A program made the position numbers and the translations under genes. Shown here piece by piece: positions 1 to 7,395 of a stretch of 11,868 nucleotides of DNA. Within the stretch, counting starts at the first letter, position 1, and each line of letters begins with the position of its first letter. This DNA comes from Ignavibacteriales bacterium UBA6490 (GTDB taxonomy: Bacteria; Bacteroidota; Ignavibacteria; Ignavibacteriales; Ignavibacteriaceae): the NCBI GenBank assembly GCA_002435365.1, contig DJMM01000086.1, positions 738 to 12,605 on the forward strand. The letters run 5' to 3'. A model generated the notes under the pieces. That model did not search any database and was not told the origin of the DNA. It saw only the letters and a program-made list of their open reading frames with translations.

Positions 1-242
1 ATTATCCTAATCCATTTAATCCTGCTACAACACTAAAAATAACCGTTCCCGAGCTTTGTTTCGTATCGGTAAAAGTTTATGACCTAAGGGGACAGGAACT
101 AGCAACAATTATCGGTAAGGAATTACCGGCCGGCGATTATGAATATGATTTTGACGGCAGAGCTCTTTCTTCCGGAGTATATTTTTGCAGGGCTGTAGCA
201 GGAAAGTACTCTTCTGTTATAAAAATGATCTTGCTGAAATAA
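1..242 (+). CDS. C-terminal fragment of a T9SS-exported protein (type A sorting domain), 5' end outside window
   Basis: An open frame enters from the left edge (first complete codon at 3) and stops at TAA 240-242, giving 79 visible residues. The fragment starts with YPNPFNPATT, the hallmark opening of the T9SS type A (Por_Secre_tail) C-terminal sorting domain. It continues with VKVYDLRGQEL, then LSSGVYFCRAVAG, and ends in a KMILLK-type tail, so it spans nearly a whole sorting domain and little else. Family knowledge: this domain directs a protein with a signal peptide through the outer-membrane T9SS channel and is usually removed on export. The functional part of the protein lies outside the window, so its activity cannot be told. 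The stop is one base from the stop of the convergent gene at 244, and I see no terminator between them. Confidence 0.9.
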   Translation, partial: YPNPFNPATTLKITVPELCFVSVKVYDLRGQELATIIGKELPAGDYEYDFDGRALSSGVYFCRAVAGKYSSVIKMILLK

Positions 243-243
243 T

Positions 244-1509
244 TCACTTCATGTAAATCATCTTTCCGGTGTAAATCCTATCCAAATAATTAATTGAGTA
301 AAAATAAATCCCCGAGGATAGATTTATAAAACTGATAATGTTATTATTCTCTCCTTTTCCAGCATACTCTGTTTTTTCATAAACCACTCTTCCCAGAATA
401 TCGGTTATTCTGATTACAATATCTGCTGCAGCGGGAATAAAATAAGTTATCCTGGTCGTGGAATTAAAAGGATTTGGAAAATTCTGGTAGACTTTGAAAT
501 TACCGGGAACTTCAGATTTTGAATCTTTAACATCAGTTGGTTTTTCTTTATATATGTAGACGGCACCATCACCCCCTACTGCAATACCATGAAGAGAGTC
601 AGCAAACACCAGATCAAATAAGTACGAACTGTCGGGCGAAGGAAATGAAAGCCAGGTACTTCCGGTATCAGCAGAATAAATTAATTTACGGTCGCTTCCT
701 AAAGTGCACCAGGCCTCATTTTTATTTCTGAAGGAGATACTGTTGCCTACTCCAAAAATAGACAGGCTGTTGTAATCCCATGTGTAACCGCTGTCATAAG
801 ACCTTATAATTGCAGTACCAAACTCCAGATCTCCGCCGATTCCGATAATATTCAGGGAGTCAAAAAAATAAAGCTCCCATACAGGTTCAAAGGGTATTTT
901 AATTGCCGACCATGTTTCTCCCTCGTCAGATGATCTCCAGACAACCCCTGTTAGATCACGAATACCTCCGCAGGCAAAGCCATTATATCTATCATAGAAC
1001 TGAATATCATTAATATCAAGCCGGAACGAATCCACTCTGCATTCATTCCATTTAAATCCGGCATCTGTTGTCTTGAATATTGATCCGCTGCTACCTGCTA
1101 CATAACCGGTTAAAGAATCAACAAAAAAGATAGTCCTTAATGCTGTTAATTCGGCAGGAAAGGTGCTGCTAAGCCAGGTTTTGCCTCCATCCACTGTACT
1201 GCAAATTTCAGTAAATGGCGGGGAGGTTCTGAAACCAATACTCCATCCCATAAGCGAATCTATAAAATAAAGATCCTGTATTTCATATGTTCCGTTCGAC
1301 CTTTGTACTTCCCAGTTTTGCCCCCAGTCCGACGAATAAATAATAGTTCCCGAATCCCCTGCTGCCCAAATATTTGAAGAGTCGAGAGTATAAATACAAT
1401 TCAGAGTGGTATTAACCGGTGAGTTAATTCTGCTCCATTCACCCTGTGAAAATAAAAATTCACACATTATTAGAATCAATATAATGATAATAAATATTTG
1501 CCTGCTCAT
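244..1509 (-). CDS. Secreted Asp-box (BNR/YCF48-like) beta-propeller protein with T9SS type A sorting domain
   Basis: 421 aa. Residues 1-21 form a signal peptide (MSRQ, a run of I/L, then FLFSQ), so it is exported to the periplasm. Residues about 24-320 contain six Asp-box motifs: SSDWGQNW (59-66), TVDGGKTW (105-112), TTDAGFKW (147-154), SSDEGETW (193-200), SYDSGYTW (237-244) and SADTGSTW (279-286). They are spaced about 35-50 residues apart, as in BNR/YCF48-like propeller blades. Residues about 339-421 are a T9SS sorting domain (YQNFPNPFNSTTRI, LSSGIYFYSI, KMIYMK), so the product should be released or surface-anchored by T9SS. YCF48-like propellers in this group are mostly uncharacterised; carbohydrate or protein binding is possible but not shown. 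No glycosidase signature is visible. ATG at 1509 has no clear Shine-Dalgarno. The gene is divergent from bTHX and convergent with the fragment at 1-242. Confidence 0.9.
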   Translation of the reverse strand: MSRQIFIIIILILIMCEFLFSQGEWSRINSPVNTTLNCIYTLDSSNIWAAGDSGTIIYSSDWGQNWEVQRSNGTYEIQDLYFIDSLMGWSIGFRTSPPFTEICSTVDGGKTWLSSTFPAELTALRTIFFVDSLTGYVAGSSGSIFKTTDAGFKWNECRVDSFRLDINDIQFYDRYNGFACGGIRDLTGVVWRSSDEGETWSAIKIPFEPVWELYFFDSLNIIGIGGDLEFGTAIIRSYDSGYTWDYNSLSIFGVGNSISFRNKNEAWCTLGSDRKLIYSADTGSTWLSFPSPDSSYLFDLVFADSLHGIAVGGDGAVYIYKEKPTDVKDSKSEVPGNFKVYQNFPNPFNSTTRITYFIPAAADIVIRITDILGRVVYEKTEYAGKGENNNIISFINLSSGIYFYSINYLDRIYTGKMIYMK

Positions 1510-1522
1510 ACAAAATATTGTA

Positions 1523-1551
1523 TTTAAATTTTACTGAAAATTGAATATAAT
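1523..1551 (+). promoter_or_regulatory. Putative sigma70-like promoter for the bTHX gene
   Basis: A perfect -10 box TATAAT (1546-1551) is preceded by a 17-bp spacer and a weak -35 TTTAAA (1523-1528, 4/6 to TTGACA). Predicted transcription start is near 1558, giving a leader of about 35 nt to the ATG at 1594. The region is very AT-rich, so chance matches are easy; the exact spacing and the position just upstream of a plus-strand gene support it. Confidence 0.4.
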
Positions 1552-1593
1552 ATACTACTCTTTTAATATTTATTCATAAAATCTGAGGTTTAT

Positions 1594-1707
1594 ATGGGTA
1601 AAGGAGACAGAAGATCTAAAAGAGGAAAAATATGGCGAGGGACTTCAGGAAAAACCCGACCACAGAAAAATATTAAAATACCAAAACGGAAAGTCCCTAA
1701 AAAATAA
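1594..1707 (+). CDS. 30S ribosomal protein bTHX (THX family), 37 aa
   Basis: This small gene reads MGKGDRRSKRGKIWRG, then TSGKTRPQK and a lysine-rich tail (KIPKRKVPKK). The first half is nearly the same as the bTHX protein first described in the Thermus 30S subunit (MGKGD..T.RGKI.RG..GK.RP.K). The family is tiny (about 25-50 aa) and very basic. In the Thermus structure it sits in a cavity at the top of the 30S head and stabilises 16S rRNA. A GAGG at 1585-1588, five bases from the ATG, can act as a short Shine-Dalgarno. It is a single-gene unit with a candidate promoter upstream and a candidate intrinsic terminator downstream, inserted between two minus-strand genes. At 37 codons it falls below usual length cut-offs and is easily missed. 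Identification rests on recalled family sequence. Confidence 0.92.
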   Translation: MGKGDRRSKRGKIWRGTSGKTRPQKNIKIPKRKVPKK

Positions 1708-1721
1708 TCTTTCACAGATTA
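1699..1721 (-). terminator. Possible weak intrinsic terminator at the end of the minus-strand operon
   Basis: Read on the minus strand, TAATCT (1721-1716) pairs with AGATTA (1710-1705) around a 5-nt loop, followed at once by six T (1704-1699). It lies about 28 bases past the stop of the NYN-nuclease gene. The stem is only 6 bp with one G-C pair, so it would be weak. Its T-tract is the complement of the two AAA lysine codons that end the bTHX gene. Confidence 0.35.
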
Positions 1722-1730
1722 CCTGAAACT

Positions 1731-1775
1731 TGTTCGGACCGGGTGTTTTTAATCATCTGATCCGAACAGTTTTTT
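1731..1775 (+). terminator. Probable intrinsic terminator of the bTHX gene, embedded in the 3' end of the convergent gene
   Basis: TGTTCGGA (1731-1738) is perfectly complementary to TCCGAACA (1761-1768), giving an 8-bp stem. A run of six T (1770-1775) follows on the plus strand. The loop is long (22 nt), which lowers confidence. The right arm and T-run are also codons for the last residues (LFGSDD) of the minus-strand NYN-nuclease gene. Confidence 0.5.
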
Positions 1776-2210
1776 AAACTCTTCATTACTGGCTTTTATC
1801 TCACTAATTTTTCTTTCTTCTTCGTCGTCAATTCCCTTTTGTTTAAGCACTTTATCAAATTCATTGCTCGTCATTAATTCACAGGAACAGGCTCTTGCCA
1901 GTTTTCTTATCTCTTCATCACTGGTTACCACAATAATATTTTTAGGATTTTTTGCTCTTTCTATACTGACCCTGATTTTATCATCCGCTGAAGTGTTTTC
2001 GGAGTAAACAATTTTTATCTTATTAGTATTTAAAGGAATACCAGGAAAGCCATCATAATAAAGAATAACAGTTACCCGCCTATTGCTAAAATGGCTGTCT
2101 ATTCGGTGCGCTAGCTTTTCCCTGGCAGACTGTCTGTCCTTTTTCTGAAGTACTGAAAGATCCCCGATTTTATGTATGAGATTATTACCGTCGATAAGGT
2201 AGGTTTTCAT
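1749..2210 (-). CDS. YacP/Rae1-like NYN-domain (PIN-fold) ribonuclease
   Basis: 153 aa, cytoplasmic, no signal peptide. It opens with YLIDGNNLIHKI; Asp7 and Asn9/10 form the first acidic site of the NYN/PIN fold. YYDGFPG (51-57, Asp53), SADDKIR (74-80, Asp76/77) and VVTSDEEIRKLA (94-105, Asp98) supply the other conserved acidic positions of the YacP (DUF901) family. Residues about 128-147 are a charged helical tail. Family knowledge: B. subtilis YacP (Rae1) is a ribosome-associated endoribonuclease that cuts mRNA in a translation-dependent way. By homology this could be a metal-dependent RNase, but its target is unknown. It is slightly shorter than the roughly 170-aa Bacillus protein. The start codon is one base from the lptD stop, so translational coupling is likely. 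It is the last gene of the operon and converges on bTHX. Confidence 0.82.
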   Translation of the reverse strand: MKTYLIDGNNLIHKIGDLSVLQKKDRQSAREKLAHRIDSHFSNRRVTVILYYDGFPGIPLNTNKIKIVYSENTSADDKIRVSIERAKNPKNIIVVTSDEEIRKLARACSCELMTSNEFDKVLKQKGIDDEEERKISEIKASNEEFKKLFGSDD

Positions 2211-2211
2211 A

Positions 2212-4734
2212 TCACTTACCGCTGAAGAAATTGTCCCGCTTTGTTATTTTCAGATCCTGAAGTTGCGGAGCTTTAACTCTTATTTCAAACTGGTACCCTC
2301 TGAAACGACCTATCGGATACCAGGTAAAATTCATTATCCAGCAATGCAGGTCACGCGAAATGCGAACAGACGGAGCTGCAATTTCCTTCCTTTCAATATC
2401 ATAGCTTCCTGATAATGAAAACTTCCATGCCGGTGTAAGATTAAAGTTCAGTCCACCGCTGAGATTTGAATTTTTCTGAATATTGGAAGGTGAAGTTCTG
2501 TTATAATTATAATTATATGTAAGTGAAATATCCCATGGAATGGAGAAGTCTGCCTGTTTCTCTTCATAGATGCCTTTATAAATCCTGTTATCTCCGGAAC
2601 CGAGCTGTGATTGATCTTCAGGTGCTAAATTCTGATCAGCTTCTTTAGACTTAAGTCTTTCCCCGGATAGACTTGTTGATACCGAGAAATTGAAGTTTGT
2701 CAGTCTTAAAAAACCTCCGTTATCCCACAAAAACTGATTCAGCTCCCGGCCCTGTTCGTTCTGCCTGTACAGTGAAAAAGTCGAACTCCCGGAAAGGTTG
2801 AACCATTCCCCGATTTGCGTTCTTGCACCTATACGAAGCGGTGAAAATTTAAGGGAATCCGCTGCAAAATTATAATTAATGGAAGCATCAACATTCAGCA
2901 GCTGAATTTTTTTCTCAACGGAAGTAGTATCAGTTGGATCGACTGTGGTTTTCATTTCAAAAATATTTGAAATTGAAAATCCGAGGTTCTGCTGATCACC
3001 CTGCGAAGGACCGGAAAATATTTCCCTCTCGAATTTGCTGTATTTGATTTCCTCTCCTTTACCGTTTGTATAAAAACCATAGTAACCCCAGAACGGTTTT
3101 GAAAAATCCGGCTGAAAATTATAGGTTAAAGACGGCTGTACGGTATGCCGCAATGCTGCTATCCCAAGAGCATTAGGCTGAATTATACCAAAAAAACGGG
3201 TGTTGGCAGAAATACCTGTGCTGAACGTCCTTACAAAATTTATTTCTTTTACATCGTTTGTTACAACCGAATCGGTGCCCCCAGCTGTTTGTCCGGCCAG
3301 ATACCTTTCAATTCTTTTATTATACCATTTTTCCTGGTACCTGAAGAAAGGTGTAAAATTAAAATAACCGATTTTAGGCGCAAAACTTAAATTGATATTA
3401 TGCTGGATACCCCCTCTTATTTTTAACTGGCCACCCTGCTTTATGCGGTTATTTTGAAACTGCCCGGAATACTGGTAACCAAACGATTCATACCAATTTT
3501 GACTTCCGCTCCCCCGGAAAGGATAAGACTGCGACATATTAAAAGTGAGGTTGGGAAGGACCTCAGAAATATCGCCGGTCTCAATCGTCTGATTCCTTCT
3601 GTAGCCCAGCGATAAGCTGTTACCCGATTCATCCCAGGACTTAAATAAAGTTGCACTTGAAATAATCTCGTTCCTCAACAGTTCGCTGAGTGCAATTGTA
3701 TTCCTTGTAAGATAATTTCCGGACATAAATTCAAGATTCGCATCAAGTCTGGTTGTGGGATTTAGGTTCTGGTTGTGATTCCACCGCAGCCGCCATGATA
3801 TATTCTCACGATAATCAGGATCCGATGCCTCATTAATTCGTTCGTATGTATAACCGCCGTTAAGATTACCTGTAAAATCATAGCGTTTGGCATAACGGAA
3901 CTGGGAGCTCAGATTATAACTGCCCCTTGTATAATAATCGGCGGTTAAATTCCAATCCATATAGTCGCTGATCGCCCAGAAATAGCCAAAGCGGGAAAAG
4001 TATCTTCCCCTGGTAGGATCATCACCAAATGCGGGAGCCAGAATTCCTGACCTCCTGCCTGATTCAATTGGAAAGACTGCAAAGGGCAGCGGAATGGGAA
4101 ACGGAACTCCACCAAAATTCAGCCATATCCATTTTGCAACAATCTGTTCTTTGTGAATTACCTTCATCTCGTCCGAATAAAAATAATAGTGCGGAGTGTC
4201 AAGCGGACAGGTAGTATAAATACCGCTCTCAATAAAGTAGGTCTCAGAATCAACCTTTTTTATCTTGGCGCCTGTATATGTTGAGCCTTCCTGTTCGGTG
4301 CCCGCAGATGAAATAAAGCCTCTTTGAGTTTTAAAGTTGTATTTCATACTTACCCCTTCATACGTTTCCCCTCTTTCAACAAGCACCGGTGTTCCCGTAA
4401 ATCCTTTCCTGGCAGTATCACTCTTTAATCCCTGCGCCTCAATATTGCTGGTCTGAAAGTCAACGTAAATATTCTCACTCTTCAGATCAGTATCCTTATA
4501 CTTCAGTTCTCCTTTGCCGTAAAGGTTCATCTTTTTCTGATTAATAAAAAAGATTAAAGAATCAGTACTTGAAACATAAATTACAGTATCCACATCATAT
4601 CTTTTGGACGCGGTATCAGCTACTACTGCAGAGTCCGGCATCATCAAAAGCGGGTTAACTGCTTCCAGAGTATCCTGCTGTGCAAACAGTCTTAAAGCAT
4701 ATATCAGAATAAATACAGGAAGTAACTGCTTCAT
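2212..4734 (-). CDS. lptD: LPS-assembly outer-membrane protein LptD (Bacteroidetes-type)
   Basis: 840 aa. Residues 1-19 are a signal peptide ending in LRLFAQQ. Residues about 50-190 form an OstA/LptD N-terminal beta-jellyroll domain (LYGKGELKYKDTDLKSE, then FTGTPVLVERGETYEG). It carries the YTTCPLDTPHYYF segment seen just before the LptD barrel. From about 215 (FAVFPIESGRRSGILAP) to the end it is rich in alternating aromatic/polar strands, as expected of the large 26-strand barrel. Role: LptD, with a lipoprotein partner, receives LPS from the periplasmic Lpt bridge and inserts it into the outer leaflet. Only two cysteines exist, Cys176 in the N-terminal domain and Cys798 near the C terminus. 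They suggest one interdomain disulfide like E. coli Cys173-Cys725. ATG 4734 lies six bases after the ROK gene stop, so the gene is co-transcribed. No lptE-like gene is obvious here, though the lipoprotein at 5768 is a loose candidate. Confidence 0.9.
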   Translation of the reverse strand: MKQLLPVFILIYALRLFAQQDTLEAVNPLLMMPDSAVVADTASKRYDVDTVIYVSSTDSLIFFINQKKMNLYGKGELKYKDTDLKSENIYVDFQTSNIEAQGLKSDTARKGFTGTPVLVERGETYEGVSMKYNFKTQRGFISSAGTEQEGSTYTGAKIKKVDSETYFIESGIYTTCPLDTPHYYFYSDEMKVIHKEQIVAKWIWLNFGGVPFPIPLPFAVFPIESGRRSGILAPAFGDDPTRGRYFSRFGYFWAISDYMDWNLTADYYTRGSYNLSSQFRYAKRYDFTGNLNGGYTYERINEASDPDYRENISWRLRWNHNQNLNPTTRLDANLEFMSGNYLTRNTIALSELLRNEIISSATLFKSWDESGNSLSLGYRRNQTIETGDISEVLPNLTFNMSQSYPFRGSGSQNWYESFGYQYSGQFQNNRIKQGGQLKIRGGIQHNINLSFAPKIGYFNFTPFFRYQEKWYNKRIERYLAGQTAGGTDSVVTNDVKEINFVRTFSTGISANTRFFGIIQPNALGIAALRHTVQPSLTYNFQPDFSKPFWGYYGFYTNGKGEEIKYSKFEREIFSGPSQGDQQNLGFSISNIFEMKTTVDPTDTTSVEKKIQLLNVDASINYNFAADSLKFSPLRIGARTQIGEWFNLSGSSTFSLYRQNEQGRELNQFLWDNGGFLRLTNFNFSVSTSLSGERLKSKEADQNLAPEDQSQLGSGDNRIYKGIYEEKQADFSIPWDISLTYNYNYNRTSPSNIQKNSNLSGGLNFNLTPAWKFSLSGSYDIERKEIAAPSVRISRDLHCWIMNFTWYPIGRFRGYQFEIRVKAPQLQDLKITKRDNFFSGK

Positions 4735-4740
4735 CTCGTT

Positions 4741-5703
4741 TCAGGATTTATAAAATACAAGTGCAGATGCTCCTTTAATACCGGCATCATTTTTCAGTTT
4801 AGCAGCTTTTACTTTAACTCTTGGACTAAGAGGGGTAAGCACTCTCTCTTTAACAGTCCTTTCAATAGATTCAAACAATGGTTCCCCGAATCCTGCCACA
4901 CCGCCACCAATGATAAACGTACTGACGTCCAACAGATTACTCACCGATGCAAACGCCGCACCGAGATACTCACCTAAATCATTTACAACGGAAAGTGCAA
5001 ATATATCGCCTGCATCTACTGCTTCTGAAATAACCCGCGGTGATAATGACGAAAGATCAGGATCTGCTTCATTCCATAAAACAGAATCCCTGTTCTGCTT
5101 TAGCTGCTCTTTTACACGGCTAATCAGATAATTATTCCCGGCATATGTTTCAATACAGCCATAAGAGCCGCAGTTGCACTTAAGTCCTTTATGATTGATT
5201 GTAATATGCCCGATCTCACCAGCTGCTCCGAATTCGCCTCTATATAATTTACGTTTCAATATTATTCCGCCACCGACTCCGGTCCCCAGTGTAATCATTA
5301 TAAAAGAATCTATCCTTCTGCCGGCACCGAATATCATCTCGCCGATGGCAGCAGCATTTGCGTCATTCTCTACATGAACCCTCATTTTAAATTCTTTTTC
5401 GATTATTCTTCCAAGGTTCACTTTTCCCCAACCCGGAAAATTGGGAGGATTTTCAACGATACCCTTTTTTACTGTTACTACACCCGGAGAACCTATACCA
5501 ATACCCTGGATATTTAACTTATTCTTATTTAATAACTCTTTTATCCCTTTTTTGATCTGAGAAATTATTTTTGCCGGCCCTTCATTTACTTTTGTATCGA
5601 CCGATAATTTCTTTTTTATTCTGCCAGAAGCGCTTACAATACCCAGCTTTATATAAGTTCCGCCAAGGTCTACTCCTAAGGCATATTTTTCTTTTTTAGC
5701 CAT
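4741..5703 (-). CDS. ROK-family sugar kinase (glucokinase-like)
   Basis: 320 aa, cytoplasmic. The N-terminal phosphate-binding motif is VDLGGTYIKLG (11-21). ENDANAAAIGE (112-122) contains the catalytic base Asp114. LGTGVGGG (139-146) is the second ATP-binding glycine loop. GEIGH (162-166) and the CNCGSYGCIE segment (176-185) match the ROK zinc site, with ligands His166, Cys176, Cys178 and Cys183. Length and full motif set fit an active ATP-dependent hexose kinase. ROK members phosphorylate glucose, fructose, mannose, GlcNAc or ManNAc, and sequence alone does not decide which. Glucokinase is the usual annotation. No N-terminal helix-turn-helix is present, so it is not a ROK repressor. It is preceded by a 64-bp gap with a candidate promoter and followed within six bases by lptD. 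GGAAAA just upstream of the ATG may serve as a weak Shine-Dalgarno. Confidence 0.92.
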   Translation of the reverse strand: MAKKEKYALGVDLGGTYIKLGIVSASGRIKKKLSVDTKVNEGPAKIISQIKKGIKELLNKNKLNIQGIGIGSPGVVTVKKGIVENPPNFPGWGKVNLGRIIEKEFKMRVHVENDANAAAIGEMIFGAGRRIDSFIMITLGTGVGGGIILKRKLYRGEFGAAGEIGHITINHKGLKCNCGSYGCIETYAGNNYLISRVKEQLKQNRDSVLWNEADPDLSSLSPRVISEAVDAGDIFALSVVNDLGEYLGAAFASVSNLLDVSTFIIGGGVAGFGEPLFESIERTVKERVLTPLSPRVKVKAAKLKNDAGIKGASALVFYKS

Positions 5704-5735
5704 AATTTTCCGGAATACTTTTTATCAGTGATCTG

Positions 5736-5764
5736 ATTATAAATAAAAATCATATTAAAGTCAT
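5736..5764 (-). promoter_or_regulatory. Putative internal sigma70-like promoter for rok-lptD-yacP
   Basis: On the minus strand ATGACT (5764-5759, 4/6 to TTGACA) is followed by a 17-bp spacer and a perfect TATAAT (5741-5736). Transcription would start near 5729, about 26 nt before the ROK start codon. It occupies the only gap over 25 bp inside the operon, just after the lipoprotein stop at 5768. Confidence 0.5.
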
Positions 5765-5767
5765 ATA

Positions 5768-6373
5768 TCAGTTGCTGTATTTTAAACTGATAATTTTTAT
5801 TTCGTCCGGATATCCTATGTCTCCTAATCCTGTGGATACTGTCGGACGTGAGTAAATTGCCAGGTTCGCTGAAGAGCCCTGCTGCCCTCCGATTGCCAGT
5901 GCAAGATTTATAATCGACTGGTAATTCCTGTCCTTTATAAAACTTAAGAGATCAAAATTTATCTGCAGCGGAAGATAAACCGATTCCCCGGTTCCCGGTA
6001 CTGTAAAGGGTGAAGCAATATTACCGCTTATTGTTTCTTTGTCATCTATAAGAAGGCGCCACGGAAAAGATTTTATTGTTGCGTTAGTTCTACTGTAACC
6101 GCCGGTGCCGTCATTTGGATTAGTGGTTTCAACATTAAGTATAAAGGAAACCGGAAGCTTCCCTCCGGCAATCGCTGAAGAAATTGTGAGTATTTCCTGG
6201 GGAGTGAAATCCGACAACCGGGCTTTATTGCTTATTTGAACTCCGTTTATATTGAATCCGTTTACGGTACCCAGCTTGAATTTAAGCCTTCCTATATTTA
6301 CAAGCGACTGGTAAACGCTGCAGCTTATATTCAAGAAAGCCGTAAGCAATAAAAACAGCAACATCTTTTTCAT
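5768..6373 (-). CDS. Putative lipoprotein with LEA-2/WHy-like features
   Basis: 201 aa. The start (MKKMLLFLLLTAFLNISC) is a lipoprotein-type signal peptide with Cys18 as the likely lipidated residue. The lipobox is imperfect because Asn15 is at -3, with Leu14 one place further out. The mature part has LGTVNGFNINGVQISNK and later ILNVETTNPND (about 99-110), then VPGTGESVYLPLQINFDL. This resembles LEA14/WHy (LEA type 2) domains, which pair a V..NPN motif with a later strand of the V.V.V.FD type. Such periplasmic lipoproteins are common in this group and have no settled function. Its position two genes from lptD makes an envelope role likely. It could be an LptE-like partner, but I see no LptE-specific signature. 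A strong AGGAG lies nine bases before the ATG, overlapping the end of the preceding gene, so the two are translationally coupled. Confidence 0.7.
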   Translation of the reverse strand: MKKMLLFLLLTAFLNISCSVYQSLVNIGRLKFKLGTVNGFNINGVQISNKARLSDFTPQEILTISSAIAGGKLPVSFILNVETTNPNDGTGGYSRTNATIKSFPWRLLIDDKETISGNIASPFTVPGTGESVYLPLQINFDLLSFIKDRNYQSIINLALAIGGQQGSSANLAIYSRPTVSTGLGDIGYPDEIKIISLKYSN

Positions 6374-6375
6374 TT

Positions 6376-7374
6376 TTACTTACTCCTCAATATTTCCGTT
6401 CTTTCAATCTCTACAATTATTGCAGAAGCTACTTTCAAAGCCTTTAAACCATCTTCACCTGATACTACCGGTTCTTTTTTGGTTATTACCGCATCTGTAA
6501 AAAGCTGCAGTTCATATAAAAGTGCGTTAATATCCTTTATTTCAGGCTGCTCATAAATTATATGCCTTTTTTTATCACCAATACCAATTTCACCATAGGA
6601 CAGAAAAGCTGTTCCCGGCTTATCATCGGGTGCCATTAATCTGTATATTTCAGAAACACCTGCAGTAAAATCAAGTCCAATGTAACTGTCCCTCTGAAAT
6701 AACCGCATCTTTCTCATCTTTTTCTGGGAGATCCTGCTTGCTGTAACATTAGCAACTGCACCGTTCTCAAATTGAATACGGGCATTTGCAATATCAATAC
6801 TGCTTGAAACTACAGCTACTCCGTTGGCGTCAACTCTTACCACGTTGCTTTTTATAAGGCTTAAGATAATATCTATATCATGGATCATAAGATCAAGAAC
6901 TACCGCTACATCGGTGCCCCTGGGGTTAAATTGAGCAAGCCGGTCCGACTGTATGAACAGCGGTTCGACAATATGTTTTTCAAGAGAAAGCAGTGCAGGA
7001 TTAAACCGTTCAATATGACCTACCTGCAGAGTAAGATGATTCCGTTCTGCAATTTTTACAAGCTCTTCAGCTTCTTCAATTTTCGCCGTAATAGGCTTCT
7101 CAATAAAAACATGGATGCCCCTCTGAAGGCACTCTTTTGCAATTTCGAAATGGGCGCTTGTTACGGTTGCAATTGAAACAGCCTGAACTTTGTCCAGAAG
7201 CTCAGCCATGTTTTTAAAAGCAGTCACACCATATTCGGCGGATGCAATTTCCGCCTGTGTGTCATTATTATCATATATTCCGATCAAATGGCAGTTTTCG
7301 ATCTGCCTGAACATTTTAATATGAAGCTTTCCTAAATGACCTGTTCCAATTACTCCAATTTTCAATTTATCCAT
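6376..7374 (-). CDS. Gfo/Idh/MocA-family NAD(P)-dependent oxidoreductase
   Basis: 332 aa, cytoplasmic. Residues 5-15 (KIGVIGTGHLG) are the Rossmann GxGxxG nucleotide-binding motif. FIEKPI (90-95) carries the EKP motif, whose lysine contacts cofactor and substrate. VGHIERFNP (118-126), RLAQFNPRGTD and DLMIHDIDIIL (161-171) form the substrate side, where the His-rich stretch includes the probable catalytic histidine. This combination marks a strongly conserved subgroup found across Bacteroidota/Chlorobi. It resembles GnnA, the UDP-GlcNAc 3-dehydrogenase that precedes 3-amino lipid A sugars in some bacteria. The GnnB aminotransferase is not in the window, so that role is only a suggestion. Its place between a T9SS gene and lptD fits a nucleotide-sugar or LPS role. 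The ATG at 7374 follows a GGAAAA-type ribosome site and lies 21 bases after the Plug gene stop. Confidence 0.9.
   Translation of the reverse strand: MDKLKIGVIGTGHLGKLHIKMFRQIENCHLIGIYDNNDTQAEIASAEYGVTAFKNMAELLDKVQAVSIATVTSAHFEIAKECLQRGIHVFIEKPITAKIEEAEELVKIAERNHLTLQVGHIERFNPALLSLEKHIVEPLFIQSDRLAQFNPRGTDVAVVLDLMIHDIDIILSLIKSNVVRVDANGVAVVSSSIDIANARIQFENGAVANVTASRISQKKMRKMRLFQRDSYIGLDFTAGVSEIYRLMAPDDKPGTAFLSYGEIGIGDKKRHIIYEQPEIKDINALLYELQLFTDAVITKKEPVVSGEDGLKALKVASAIIVEIERTEILRSK
6383..6387 (-). promoter_or_regulatory. Ribosome binding site of the lipoprotein gene, inside the upstream gene
   Basis: AGGAG on the minus strand lies nine bases before the ATG at 6373 and within the last codons (LRSK) of the oxidoreductase gene. 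It is one of the clearest Shine-Dalgarno sites here. It fixes the lipoprotein start and implies coupled translation. Confidence 0.7.
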
Positions 7375-7395
7375 TTGCTTTTCCAGCCGATTAAT

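Noticed and set aside
1510..1560. Minus-strand promoter TTTTCA-17-TATTTT before the beta-propeller gene
   Set aside because: Both boxes are weak and transcription would start at the ATG itself; the AT-rich sequence makes chance matches likely.
3441..3656. 71-codon minus-strand open frame in another frame within lptD
   Set aside because: Overlaps lptD, whose frame has clear domain evidence; no independent support.
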